A DNA stretch of 64,000 nucleotides from Streptomyces sp. MA5143a. GTDB lineage: Bacteria > Actinomycetota > Actinomycetes > Streptomycetales > Streptomycetaceae. Under the pieces are notes generated by a model, which was not told the DNA's origin, did no database searches, and saw only the letters and a program-made list of their open reading frames with translations. The stretch covers positions 47,890 to 111,889 of the forward strand of contig NZ_OLMK01000020.1 in the NCBI RefSeq assembly GCF_900290235.1, read 5' to 3'. How positions within the stretch are numbered: position 1 is the stretch's first letter; every line of letters begins with the position of its first letter. The translations under genes and the position numbers were made by a program. Below are positions 27,806 through 38,288 of the stretch, piece after piece.

Positions 27806-27826
27806 AAGGTATGGATCCATTCCTTT
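27806..27826. promoter_or_regulatory. Candidate GntR operator, site 2
   Basis: AAGGTAT-N9-CCTTT inside a 24-nt palindrome (27804-27827) centred on GGATCC with a single mismatched pair. It is 18 bp before the permease ATG, so bound repressor would cover the start region. Confidence 0.6.
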
Positions 27827-27843
27827 GAGTGGGGAGAGTGCCC

Positions 27844-29283
<1,440 letters not shown>

Positions 29284-29330
29284 CTCGTTCCGTTCCGCAG
29301 TTCCACGCATTTCATCAGTCAGGAGCACGT

Positions 29331-30014
29331 GTGACCAGGCCGCTGATCGGTGTGAGTACGTATCTGGAGTCCGGCGCGCGCTGGGGCGTCTGGGAGCTGG
29401 AGGCCGCGTTGCTTCCGGTCGGCTACCCCCGGCTCGTGCAGGCGGCGGGCGGCGTCGCCGCGATGCTGCCGCCGGACGACCCGTCGTACGCCGCCGCGGC
29501 GGTCGCCCGTGTCGACGGCCTGGTCATCGCGGGCGGCCCCGACGTGGACCCCGTTCACTACGGCGCGGAGCGCTCCCCGCGCTGTGGGCCTCCCGCACCC
29601 ACGCGGGACGCCTGGGAGCTGGCCCTGATCCGGGCCGCGCTGGACTCCGGGACACCGCTGCTGGGCATCTGCCGGGGCATGCAGCTGCTGAACGTGGCAC
29701 TCGGCGGCACGCTCGTCCAGCACATCGACGGGCATGTGGCCGAGGTGGGGGTCTTCGGCCGTCACTCCGTGAAGCCGGTGCCGGGGACCCGTTACGCGGA
29801 GATCGCGCCCGAGGCGGCCGATGTGCCGACGTACCACCACCAGGCCGTGGACCGCCTCGGAGAGGGCCTGGTGGCGTCGGCGTTCGCCACGGACGACGGC
29901 ACGGTGGAGGCGATCGAACTGCCGGCCCCCGCGTGGGTCCTGGGCGTCCAGTGGCACCCGGAGATGGGCGAGGACCTGGGAGTGATGCGGGCGCTCGTAC
30001 GAGCCGGGTCCTGA
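29331..30014 (+). CDS. Class I glutamine amidotransferase-like gamma-glutamyl hydrolase (peptidase C26, PuuD-like)
   Basis: 227 aa from the GTG at 29331 with AGGAG 6 nt before it. The nucleophile is Cys114 in LLGICRGMQLLNVALGG, and the His-Glu pair is in GVQWHPEMGED. The N-terminal RPLIGVSTYLE and VDGLVIAGGPDVDPVHYG are family signatures. PuuD-type enzymes remove the gamma-glutamyl group after the amine moiety has been oxidised, returning glutamate. It lies 47 bp after the permease stop and is probably co-transcribed. A strong palindrome follows between this gene and the convergent LysR gene. Confidence 0.92.
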   Translation: MTRPLIGVSTYLESGARWGVWELEAALLPVGYPRLVQAAGGVAAMLPPDDPSYAAAAVARVDGLVIAGGPDVDPVHYGAERSPRCGPPAPTRDAWELALIRAALDSGTPLLGICRGMQLLNVALGGTLVQHIDGHVAEVGVFGRHSVKPVPGTRYAEIAPEAADVPTYHHQAVDRLGEGLVASAFATDDGTVEAIELPAPAWVLGVQWHPEMGEDLGVMRALVRAGS

Positions 30015-30028
30015 CGGCGGCCGCCCGC

Positions 30029-30090
30029 AGAGGGCCTGGGGACGCGGAGGCCCTGAGGCCACAGAGGGCCTGGGGACGCAGAGGGCCTGG
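30029..30090 (+). repeat. Short direct repeats CAGAGGGCCTGG
   Basis: Three copies of CAGAGGGCCTGG, two followed by GGACGC, immediately after the hydrolase stop and before the palindromic repeat. Confidence 0.6.
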
Positions 30091-30106
30091 ATGTCCCGGG
30101 GCGAAG

Positions 30107-30235
30107 CCCGGGGCATCCAGGGGCGCGGGGAACTGCGCGACAAGCCACGACGCACCCGGCGGATGAGGTCGACCGTCCCCCGCGGGCCCGTCGTGGCTGG
30201 TCGCGCGGTTCCCGGCGCCCCTGGATGCCGGGGCT
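30107..30235. repeat. Palindromic intergenic repeat copy 3, bidirectional terminator candidate
   Basis: Arms of about 48 nt (30107-30155 and 30183-30235) pair with few mismatches and contain GGGGCGCGGGGAACTGCGCG and CGTCGTGGCTGGTCGCGCGG. A smaller hairpin (GGATGTCCCGGG with its complement) precedes at 30089-30118. The element separates two convergent genes. Confidence 0.7.
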
Positions 30236-30255
30236 GCGCCCACGGCATCTCACCG

Positions 30256-31188
30256 TCAGTCGGCGGCCGGCGTGCCGCCCCGGGTCAGCCCCAACAGGTC
30301 CCGTGCCGGTCCCGCCGGCCGGTGGCCCGTCGGCCAGACCGCCCGCAGCGCGCGCCGGAGGCGGACCCCGTCGACGGGGATACGGACGAGCCGGCGGGCG
30401 GACAGCTCCTCCCCCAGCGCCAGCTCGCTGAGAACGGCCGGCCCCGCCCCGCTGAGCGCGGACGACTTGACCGCCGTGGTGGACGACAGCTCGATCAGCG
30501 GCCGGGCGAGCCCGCCCAGCGCCGACTCCAGCACCTGCCGTGTCCCGGACCCCTTCTCCCGCAGGATCAGCGGCGTCGACGCCAGCTCCGCCGCGTCCAA
30601 CGGCCGGCGCCGACGCGCCCAGGGATGCCCGGGCGCCGTCACCACGATCAGATGGTCGTGCGCTATCACGACCGCGTCGAGCCCGGCCGGCACCGTCGGC
30701 CCCTCCACGAACCCCAGGTCCGCCTCGTCCGCCAGCAGCCGCTCCGCGACGATCGTGGAGTTGCCCGCGAGCAGCGACACCGCGGTGTCCGGCCGCTCGG
30801 CCCGCAGGGCGATCAGCCACCCCGGCAGCAGATACTCGGCGATGGTCATGCTCGCGGCGACCCGGAGCCGCGAGTCCCGCCGGTCCCGCAGCGCCTGCGC
30901 CCCCACGTCGAACGCCTCGGCCGCCTCCACGATCCGCCGGGCCCAGTCGGTGACCAGCGCCCCCGCGTCGGTGAGCCGGGAGCCGCGCGGCGACCGGTCG
31001 ACCAGGGCCACACCGAGCTGCCGCTCCATGGAGCGGACCCGGCTGCTCGCGGCGGGCTGGGTGATCCCCAGCTCCCGCGCCGCCCGCCCGAGCGAGCCCA
31101 GCCGGGCGACGGCCAGCAGCAGTTCGAGGGCCCCCAGATCCGGCACCCGATGGGCCAGCCCGCCCCGCGGCTCCTCCAGCTCACTCAT
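30256..31188 (-). CDS. LysR-family transcriptional regulator
   Basis: 310 aa. HTH at about 20-75 (LELLLAVARLGSLGRAARELGITQPAASSRVRSMERQLG overall), then the substrate-binding domain (SRLRVAASMTIAEYLLPGWL, LGFVEGPTVPAGLDAVVIAHDHLIVV). It is divergent from a TDT transporter gene with only 70 bp between the start codons. A CATAA-N7-TTATG dyad overlaps its own ATG. No Shine-Dalgarno is visible, so the transcript may be leaderless or the start may be internal. It likely controls the adjacent transporter. Confidence 0.88.
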   Translation of the reverse strand: MSELEEPRGGLAHRVPDLGALELLLAVARLGSLGRAARELGITQPAASSRVRSMERQLGVALVDRSPRGSRLTDAGALVTDWARRIVEAAEAFDVGAQALRDRRDSRLRVAASMTIAEYLLPGWLIALRAERPDTAVSLLAGNSTIVAERLLADEADLGFVEGPTVPAGLDAVVIAHDHLIVVTAPGHPWARRRRPLDAAELASTPLILREKGSGTRQVLESALGGLARPLIELSSTTAVKSSALSGAGPAVLSELALGEELSARRLVRIPVDGVRLRRALRAVWPTGHRPAGPARDLLGLTRGGTPAAD

Positions 31189-31202
31189 AACGCCAGCTTA
31201 TG
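31186..31202. promoter_or_regulatory. Candidate LysR box (CATAA-N7-TTATG)
   Basis: A perfect dyad fitting the T-N11-A rule for LysR sites. It overlaps the LysR ATG (31186-31188) and lies 57 bp before the TDT gene, a position for autorepression plus activation. Confidence 0.5.
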
Positions 31203-31258
31203 TCCCCATACACACGGACTCCCTGGTGGCCCCGCCGGGACGACGAGACGCTCACTCC

Positions 31259-32551
<1,293 letters not shown>

Positions 32552-33204
32552 GGTGGCGACCGCTCAGCAAGGCGCAGGGCAGGCCGGGGAACGCCTCGGG
32601 GCCGTCGTCGGCGGTGAAGCGGTACGGCTCGTCGGGGAGGACCACGATCTCGGGGGCGGCGGCGCGCAGTTCCTCGACGGGCACCTTGGGGTAGCGCTCG
32701 GTGTGCCCGCCGTACAGGTTGTCCACGCCGAGGCGGGCGAGGACGTCACCGGCGAAGGTGTCCCGGCCGAGCACCATCCAGGGCCGTCGCCAGATGGGCA
32801 CCACGGCTCTCGTCCGGCGGCCCGGGTCCGGCAGCCGGGCCCACGCCGCCTCGGCCTCGTCGAGCCAGCCGGGCCGGGACGGGACGCCGCAGGCGCGCAG
32901 GACGCGGTCCAGTTCGGTGAATGCCTCGGGGACGGCGCGCACCTCGGTGACGAGGACCTCGACGCCCGCCTCGCGCAGGGCGGTCAGGTCGACGGCGCGG
33001 TTCTCCTCCTCGTTGGCGACGACCAGGTCGGGGGCGAGCTTCACGATCGTGTCGACCGCGGGGTTCTTGGTGCCGCCGATCCGTACGACGTCGAGATCAC
33101 CCGGGTGGTCGCACCAGTCGGTGGCGCCGACCAGCGCGTCGGGGAGCGTGGCCGCGACGGCCTCGGTCAGGGACGGGACGAGGGAGACGACGCGCCGCAC
33201 GCCG

Positions 33205-33783
33205 TCACTTCCCCTTGCGGTGCCGGTCCTCCAGCGCCTCGATGTGGTCGGCGACGGCGACCACGACCACGCGGGTGTCGGGGACGGTGGCCCGCCAGCG
33301 GTGCCGTACGCCACCGGACATGTACAGCGTGTCGCCGCGGCCCAGCCGGTGGGCGCGGCCCTCGGCCTCGACCTCGACGGCGCCCTCGACGACGTACATC
33401 AGCTCGTCGTTGCGGTGCTGGACCTCGCGGCCCTCGTCGTGGTCGCCGGTGAACTCCATGGCGTGCAACTGGTGGTGACCACGTACCAGGGAGCGCGTGC
33501 GGGAGACGGGGGGCGTGAGGGAGTCGTCCTCGGCGCGCACGACATCGACGCTGCACGCCGGGTCGGCCGCGGCGAGCAGTTCGACGGCGGTGGTGCCGAG
33601 GGCGTCCGCGATGCGTTCCAGGGAGGGCTTGCTGGGGCGGGCCCGCTCGTTCTCGACCTGGCTGAGGAAGGGAACCGACAGACCGCTGCGCTCGGCCACG
33701 GCCGAGAGCGTGAGCTCCAGTGCCCGGCGCCGCCGCCGGACGGCCGCGCCCACCCGAAGGGGCTGCTCTTTGTGGTCGCCCAT
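33205..33783 (-). CDS. XRE-family regulator with C-terminal cupin
   Basis: 192 aa. HTH at about 10-65 (VGAAVRRRRRALELTLSAVAERSGLSVPFLSQVENERARPS overall) and a cupin barrel at about 105-180 (HRNDELMYVVEGAVEVEAEGRAHRLGRGDTLYMSGGVRHRWRA) with the His and Glu metal positions. This layout is that of PuuR/SutR-type regulators that sense small metabolites. It shares an operon with the BtuF-like receptor, so one function may concern the same ligand. Confidence 0.88.
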   Translation of the reverse strand: MGDHKEQPLRVGAAVRRRRRALELTLSAVAERSGLSVPFLSQVENERARPSKPSLERIADALGTTAVELLAAADPACSVDVVRAEDDSLTPPVSRTRSLVRGHHQLHAMEFTGDHDEGREVQHRNDELMYVVEGAVEVEAEGRAHRLGRGDTLYMSGGVRHRWRATVPDTRVVVVAVADHIEALEDRHRKGK

Positions 33784-34204
33784 AGCTCCGGCTCCCTCCT
33801 TCGCTCGTCGCTCTTGGTCCGGGGTCTTCGTTCACGGGTCGGGCCGAGGGCGCCTACGGCTCCGAGTACGGATGGTCGACGGCCCGGCACTCATCCGGCG
33901 CGGTTCTCCTGATGAGTTCTCTGCACCCTACGCATGTTCGGCAAACCGTTTCACGCGCCCGTCACATCCCCGTAAACCCGGTGAGGGGCCATGCTCACAG
34001 TTCACGCCAGTGAGGGAGCCGCCGCGACCGCCCGGCCGGGAGCGCGGCGTGATCACGTCGACACGGCCCGTCACCGGTCCGGGCGGTCCGCAGGACCGTA
34101 GTTGACGCTGGGTCGCGCACGAGTGCCGGTACCGGTCGCTGAGTTCGAGCCCGGCCCGGCCGCGCGCCGCGGAGCGGTTGTCCGGATCTTTCCCGTACGC
34201 CAGT
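33784..34204. other. Promoter region of the XRE-cupin operon, no gene seen
   Basis: About 420 bp between the XRE-cupin start and the terminator hairpin of the betaine-binding remnant. The short frames here carry no recognisable domain or ribosome site. It should contain the leftward promoter of the XRE-cupin operon. Confidence 0.4.
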
Positions 34205-34247
34205 ACGTGACCACCCCGCCCGTTCGGCACGGGCGGGGCGGTCACGT
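34205..34247. terminator. Strong terminator hairpin
   Basis: ACGTGACC-A-CCCCGCCCGT pairs with ACGGGCGGGG-C-GGTCACGT, 19 bp with one mismatch and a 5-nt loop. It lies downstream of the betaine-binding remnant (leftward). Confidence 0.75.
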
Positions 34248-34319
34248 CCGGATGGCCTGCCGGCGGGCCCCGGCGATCCGGTTCGTCGGCCGGAGCCGGT
34301 GAACCCTTGCGTCACGGCA

Positions 34320-34646
34320 CTAGTGGGCGCCGGCGACCGGGGCGAGCTTGTCGACGATGCCCGGGTTCTTCTTCAGCCAGGCCCTGACGCCGTCCTCCTG
34401 GTGGCCCTTGCCGGCGTCCTCGATGGCGCCCTCCAGCGCGGTGAGCTGTGCCTCGGTGAGCTTGAAGTCCTTGAGCCACCGGGCGACGCGCGGCTCCTCC
34501 GCGGCGAAGCACTTGCGGCCGAGGGTGTGGATGCCGTCGCCCGAGCCGAAGGCCTTCCTCGGGTCGGCCAGCTTGGTCAGTCGGTACTTGTCGTAGGCCC
34601 AGTGCGGCGACCACAGGGTGACCGCGATCGGCTCCTTCTCGTTCAC
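34320..34646 (-). pseudogene. C-terminal remnant of a glycine betaine ABC substrate-binding protein
   Basis: About 108 codons match the C-terminal lobe of OpuAC/ProX-type proteins: PIAVTLWSPHWAYDKYRLTKL, DPRKAFGSGDGIHTLGRKCF, then WLKDFKLTEAQL and the helix WLKKNPG. Full-length relatives have about 300 residues with a lipoprotein signal; the first two thirds are absent. The frame runs upstream only into QRAPDVTRSRAPDATAATRTWEGV with no start, signal or ribosome site. Two copies of CGTCAGGGGCCCGC (34676-34689 and 34700-34713) flank the break. The rest of the transporter operon is missing. A GTG at 34646 could give a short peptide, but I take this as a deletion scar. Confidence 0.7.
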
Positions 34647-34741
34647 GCCCTCCCACGTACGGGTCGCGGCGGTCGCGTCAGGGGCCCGCGATCGGGTTAC
34701 GTCAGGGGCCCGCTGTCGGCGCCGTACGGCATGATGCGGGC

Positions 34742-35662
34742 GTGACTGGACGCCTGATGCTTCTCGACACCGCCTCCCTCTACTTCCGCGCCTACTTCGG
34801 TGTGCCGGAGTCCGTGAAGGCCCCGGACGGCACCCCGGTGAACGCGGTGCGCGGGCTGCTGGACTTCATCGACCGCCTGGTGAAGGACCACCGGCCCACG
34901 GACCTGGTGGCGTGCATGGACGCGGACTGGCGGCCGCAGTGGCGGGTCGACCTGATCCCCTCCTACAAGGCGCACCGCGTGGCCGAGGAGCGCGAGGCGG
35001 GGCCGGACGAGGAGGAGGTGCCGGACACGCTGTCGCCGCAGGTACCGGTGATCGAGGAGGTGCTGGACGCGCTCGGCATCGCGCGTGTCGGCGTCGCCGG
35101 GTACGAGGCGGACGACGTCATCGGCACGTTCACGGCGCTCGCCAAGGACCCGGTGGACATCGTGACCGGCGACCGCGACCTGTACCAGCTGGTCGACGAC
35201 GCGCGCGGCATCCGCGTGCTGTACCCCCTCAAGGGGGTGGGCACCCTCCAGCTGACCGACGAGGCGCTGCTGCGCGAGAAGTATGGGGTGGTCGGGCAGG
35301 GGTACGCGGATCTGGCGCTGCTGCGCGGCGACCCGAGCGACGGTTTGCCGGGAGTGCCCGGCATCGGTGAGAAGACGGCCGCGAAGCTGCTCGCGCAGTT
35401 CGGTGACCTGGCCGGGATCATGGCCGCGGTCGACGATCCGGCGGCGGCGCTCACGCCGTCCCAGCGCAAGCGGCTGGACGGGGCGCGTCCGTACGTGGCG
35501 GTCGCGCCGAAGGTGGTGCGGGTGGCCGCGGACGTACCGCTCCCGGACGTCGACACCGTCCTGCCGAAGGCACCGCGGGACGCGGCCGCGCTGGAGGCCC
35601 TTGCCGCCCGCTGGGGGTTGGGAGGATCGTTGCAGCGACTGCTCACCACGTTGCAGGGGTGA
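34742..35662 (+). CDS. 5'-3' exonuclease (PolA N-domain-like, ExoA/FEN type)
   Basis: 306 aa from a GTG at 34742. Metal-binding Asp residues are in LLDTASLYFRAYFG, ACMDADWRPQWR, EADDVIGTF and VTGDRDLYQLVDD. The helix-hairpin-helix LRGDPSDGLPGVPGIGEKTAAKLL follows. It is a stand-alone version of the polymerase I 5' nuclease domain, acting on flap or nicked DNA and RNA primers. The ATG six codons in (GRLMLLD) is an alternative start. It is divergent from the betaine-binding remnant. Confidence 0.9.
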   Translation: MTGRLMLLDTASLYFRAYFGVPESVKAPDGTPVNAVRGLLDFIDRLVKDHRPTDLVACMDADWRPQWRVDLIPSYKAHRVAEEREAGPDEEEVPDTLSPQVPVIEEVLDALGIARVGVAGYEADDVIGTFTALAKDPVDIVTGDRDLYQLVDDARGIRVLYPLKGVGTLQLTDEALLREKYGVVGQGYADLALLRGDPSDGLPGVPGIGEKTAAKLLAQFGDLAGIMAAVDDPAAALTPSQRKRLDGARPYVAVAPKVVRVAADVPLPDVDTVLPKAPRDAAALEALAARWGLGGSLQRLLTTLQG

Positions 35663-35894
35663 CGGCAGCCGGGCGGGGTCGGTGGCGGTGCGGGGTCGTG
35701 ACGGTGCGGGGGCCGGGCCGGTGCGGGGGCCGGGCAGGTCCTGCGCTGCTACCGGCCGAGCCTGTGGTGCGGGTGGGGCCTGCGCCGGAGGGTGAGGTGA
35801 CACATCGATGGTGAGGACGCTGAGGCGTGACTCACATCGCGAAGTTGTCGTCCCCTGGCCGAGCATGGGGTGAATTCCGGGGGGAGATGATAAC

Positions 35895-35913
35895 TTAGGT
35901 AAGCCTTACTAGG
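35895..35913. promoter_or_regulatory. Iron box (DmdR/IdeR-type operator)
   Basis: TTAGGTAAGCCTTACTAGG, with the palindromic core GTAAG-C-CTTAC, fits the actinobacterial iron-repressor consensus. It ends 16 bp before the siderophore-interacting protein ATG. Confidence 0.85.
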
Positions 35914-35929
35914 TTTTCGGGAGGCCGAC

Positions 35930-36775
35930 ATGGCAGAGCGTCCGGTACGCAGGAGCCCCAAGCCCCACTCCGCGCGAGTCGTTCGCACCGAGCGGCTCAC
36001 CCCGCACATGCAGCGCGTCGTCCTCGGTGGCGACGGTCTCGCCGAATTCGCCACGCGGGGCAGCACCGACCATTACGTGAAGCTCCTCTTCGGCCCGGAC
36101 GGCGTGACGTACCCGGAGCCGTTCGATCTGGAGCGGATCCGCGCGGAGATGCCGCGGGACCAGTGGCCCGTGACCCGGACGTACACCGTGCGCGCCTGGG
36201 ACGCCGAACTGCGCGAGCTGACCCTCGACTTCGTGCTCCACGGCGACGAGGGTCTCGCCGGCCCCTGGGCGACCCGCGTCCAGCCGGGCGAAACGGTACG
36301 GCTCCTGGGCCCGGGTGGCGCGTACGCGCCGAACCCCGAGGCCGACTGGCATCTGCTCGCCGGGGACGAGAGCGCCCTGCCCGCGATCGGCGCCTCGCTG
36401 GAGGCCCTTCCCGACGGTGCCCGCGCCTACGCGTTCATCGAGGTCGCCGGCCCCGAGGAGGAGCAGAAGATCGACTCCGACGTGGACGTGGTCTGGCTGC
36501 ACCGCGGTGACCGGCCCGTCGGCTCCCTGCTCGTCGAGGCCGTACGCGCGCTGGAGTTCCCCGAGGGCCGACTGCACGCCTTCGTCCACGGCGAGGCGGG
36601 GTTCGTCAAGGAGCTGCGCCGACTGCTCCGTGTCGAACGCCAGATCCCCCGCGAGGACCTGTCCGTCTCCGGCTACTGGCGCCTCGGCCACAACGAGGAC
36701 GGCTGGCAGGCCACGAAGAAGGAGTGGAACGCCCGCGTGGAGGCGGAACAGGACGGCGCGACGGCGTCCGCCTGA
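35930..36775 (+). CDS. Siderophore-interacting protein (FAD-dependent ferric reductase)
   Basis: 281 aa, ATG at 35930 with GGGAGG 6 nt upstream. The FAD domain (about 15-130) includes RTYTVRAWD (the RxYT flavin motif) and GPWATRVQPGETVRLLGPGG. The SIP C-terminal NAD(P)H domain includes HLLAGDESALPAIGASLE and WLHRGDRP, and ends with LSVSGYWRLGHNEDGW. It should release iron from ferric siderophores in the cytoplasm. An iron box directly upstream predicts repression in iron-replete cells. No siderophore synthesis or transport genes adjoin. Confidence 0.93.
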   Translation: MAERPVRRSPKPHSARVVRTERLTPHMQRVVLGGDGLAEFATRGSTDHYVKLLFGPDGVTYPEPFDLERIRAEMPRDQWPVTRTYTVRAWDAELRELTLDFVLHGDEGLAGPWATRVQPGETVRLLGPGGAYAPNPEADWHLLAGDESALPAIGASLEALPDGARAYAFIEVAGPEEEQKIDSDVDVVWLHRGDRPVGSLLVEAVRALEFPEGRLHAFVHGEAGFVKELRRLLRVERQIPREDLSVSGYWRLGHNEDGWQATKKEWNARVEAEQDGATASA

Positions 36776-37169
36776 GGCGACTGGATCGGGGGCGACCGGA
36801 TCGGGGGCAGCCGCAGCTTGCGTGGACGGCCGGACACGGCGGCCCCAGTCCGAAGTGACCGCCCGCTCCGCCTGCCAACTGCTCCGCCTGCCAACTCCGC
36901 CTGCCGACGCACCCCGCCTCCGGCGTGCCCGCGGGCTGGGCCGCAACCCTGCGCCGACGCTGACGCACCGCGCTTGCACGCGCCCGCGACCTTGGGCGGG
37001 CGCCGTACCGCAAGTTTGCACAACCGCCCTTCACCCTTCACCGTCGGCCGGACCCACCCCCGTGCGACAAACCGCCAGGGCCGCCCCGTGACGGCCACCC
37101 GAACGGACCCGGGAAGGCACCCGGGGAGGCACCCGGGAAGGCACCCGGGAAGACAACGGCGGGACGGGC
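36776..37169. repeat. Gene-free low-complexity spacer with short tandem repeats
   Basis: Contains GATCGGGGGCGACCG-type repeats (36783-36810), CCGCCTGCCAAC repeats (about 36870-36905) and a 12-bp array GGGAAGGCACCC, four units (about 37110-37152). It separates two convergent genes. I see no credible coding frame. Confidence 0.6.
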
Positions 37170-37973
37170 TCAGATGGCATGCGTCGCCGTGTCGACGAAC
37201 CGGGCCAGCGCGGCCGCGAGTTCCTCCAGGCCGGAGCCCGCCGGGCCGCCCGGTTCGGTCATGTAGACGTCGCGGCGGATCTCGATCATCAGGGCGGTGA
37301 CCCGTGGGTCCTTCCCGTAGTACTTCAGCGGCACGTACGTGCCCCCGAACGGGCTGTTGACGCCCGTCCCGCCGAACCCCGCGAACGCCTCCTCCGCGAG
37401 GCCGAGAAGCTCGGGCGGCGTATGGAACGGGTCGCTGCCCAGGCAGACCGGCGGCCGGGGCCCGTCGCCGTGGAGCTCATAGGGGAGGCGCTCGCTCGGG
37501 TACGAGTGGACGTCGACGACCACCGCCCGCCCTACGGCTTCCAGACGCTGCGCCACGGCGTCGGTCATCGCGGCGGCGTACGGCACGAAGTAGGCGTCGA
37601 CGAGGGGCCGTCCGTCGAACCCGTCCGGACGGAGGGCCTCCCGGTGCGTCGTTCTCGTGTAGACGGCGCCCATCCCCACGGCCAGCATCTCCTCCCGCTC
37701 GTCGGGAAACCGCTCGGGGTCGACGACCAGCCGCGAGAGCCGGTTGACGAACCTCCAGGGCGTGGTTCCCGCGCGGGCGGCGGCCCGCTCGGCGATCCGG
37801 TCCGTGTGCGCGTCGGTGATGTGGTCCAGCTCCCGCTCCAGCGCGCCGTCATCGAGGACGATCCCCTCCCGTACGGCCGCGGGTATCACCCGTGAACCGT
37901 GCGGCACATGCAGGAGCACCGGGGACTCCGGCACACCAGGAAAGAGCCGATGGGCGGGCGACACGTCGTTCAT
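37170..37973 (-). CDS. N-formylglutamate amidohydrolase family protein
   Basis: 267 aa. VLLHVPHGSRVIP (metal-binding His), ELDHITDAHTDRIAE, RFVNRLSRLVVDPERFPDEREEM and VVVDVHSYPSE are the family landmarks. The founding activity is hydrolysis of N-formylglutamate in histidine breakdown, but no hut genes adjoin and many relatives have other amide substrates. It is divergent from the APC permease; the shared 315-bp spacer contains the TTTCTGTC-N4-GACAGGAA dyad, so it may belong to the same nitrogen-related regulon. Confidence 0.85.
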   Translation of the reverse strand: MNDVSPAHRLFPGVPESPVLLHVPHGSRVIPAAVREGIVLDDGALERELDHITDAHTDRIAERAAARAGTTPWRFVNRLSRLVVDPERFPDEREEMLAVGMGAVYTRTTHREALRPDGFDGRPLVDAYFVPYAAAMTDAVAQRLEAVGRAVVVDVHSYPSERLPYELHGDGPRPPVCLGSDPFHTPPELLGLAEEAFAGFGGTGVNSPFGGTYVPLKYYGKDPRVTALMIEIRRDVYMTEPGGPAGSGLEELAAALARFVDTATHAI

Positions 37974-38288
37974 CCACGGCTCCTAGCGGCGGGGTGACCC
38001 AGAGAGGCCGTTCAGCATAGGCCGACGAGATTCCCGGCCGCGGCACTCAACACCCGGCCACCGCGGGCCAGACCTGCCACCGCACACCACACCCGCCTGC
38101 CGCGCTCACCCCAACCACCCCCGATCCGCCCTCCCGTGAGGGTTTGGGCGCGTCGCGGACACGGTCGTGTGACACGCACGACACGGGGCTCCCCTAGCTT
38201 CTGTCCCCTCATTTCTGTCACCCGACAGGAATTCGCGCCACTGCCGTGCGAACGCTCGTGCCGCTTGTTGCGAAAGCAGGTTGCCGCC
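37974..38288. promoter_or_regulatory. Divergent promoter region with a TetR-type operator
   Basis: 315 bp. The dyad TTTCTGTC-ACCC-GACAGGAA lies at 38212-38231, 57 bp before the permease ATG. A further half site TTCTGTC is at about 38199-38205. The rest holds no credible gene. Confidence 0.55.
38212..38231. promoter_or_regulatory. Palindromic operator shared with the guanidine/urea operon
   Basis: TTTCTGTC-N4-GACAGGAA, the same dyad as at 49151-49170 upstream of the UAAP1 gene, differing in one arm base and the spacer. Confidence 0.6.

Noticed and set aside
34205..34247. Operator or attachment site
   Set aside because: The 19-bp stem with a 5-nt loop and its place after a gene end fit a terminator; no integrase or tRNA gene is near.
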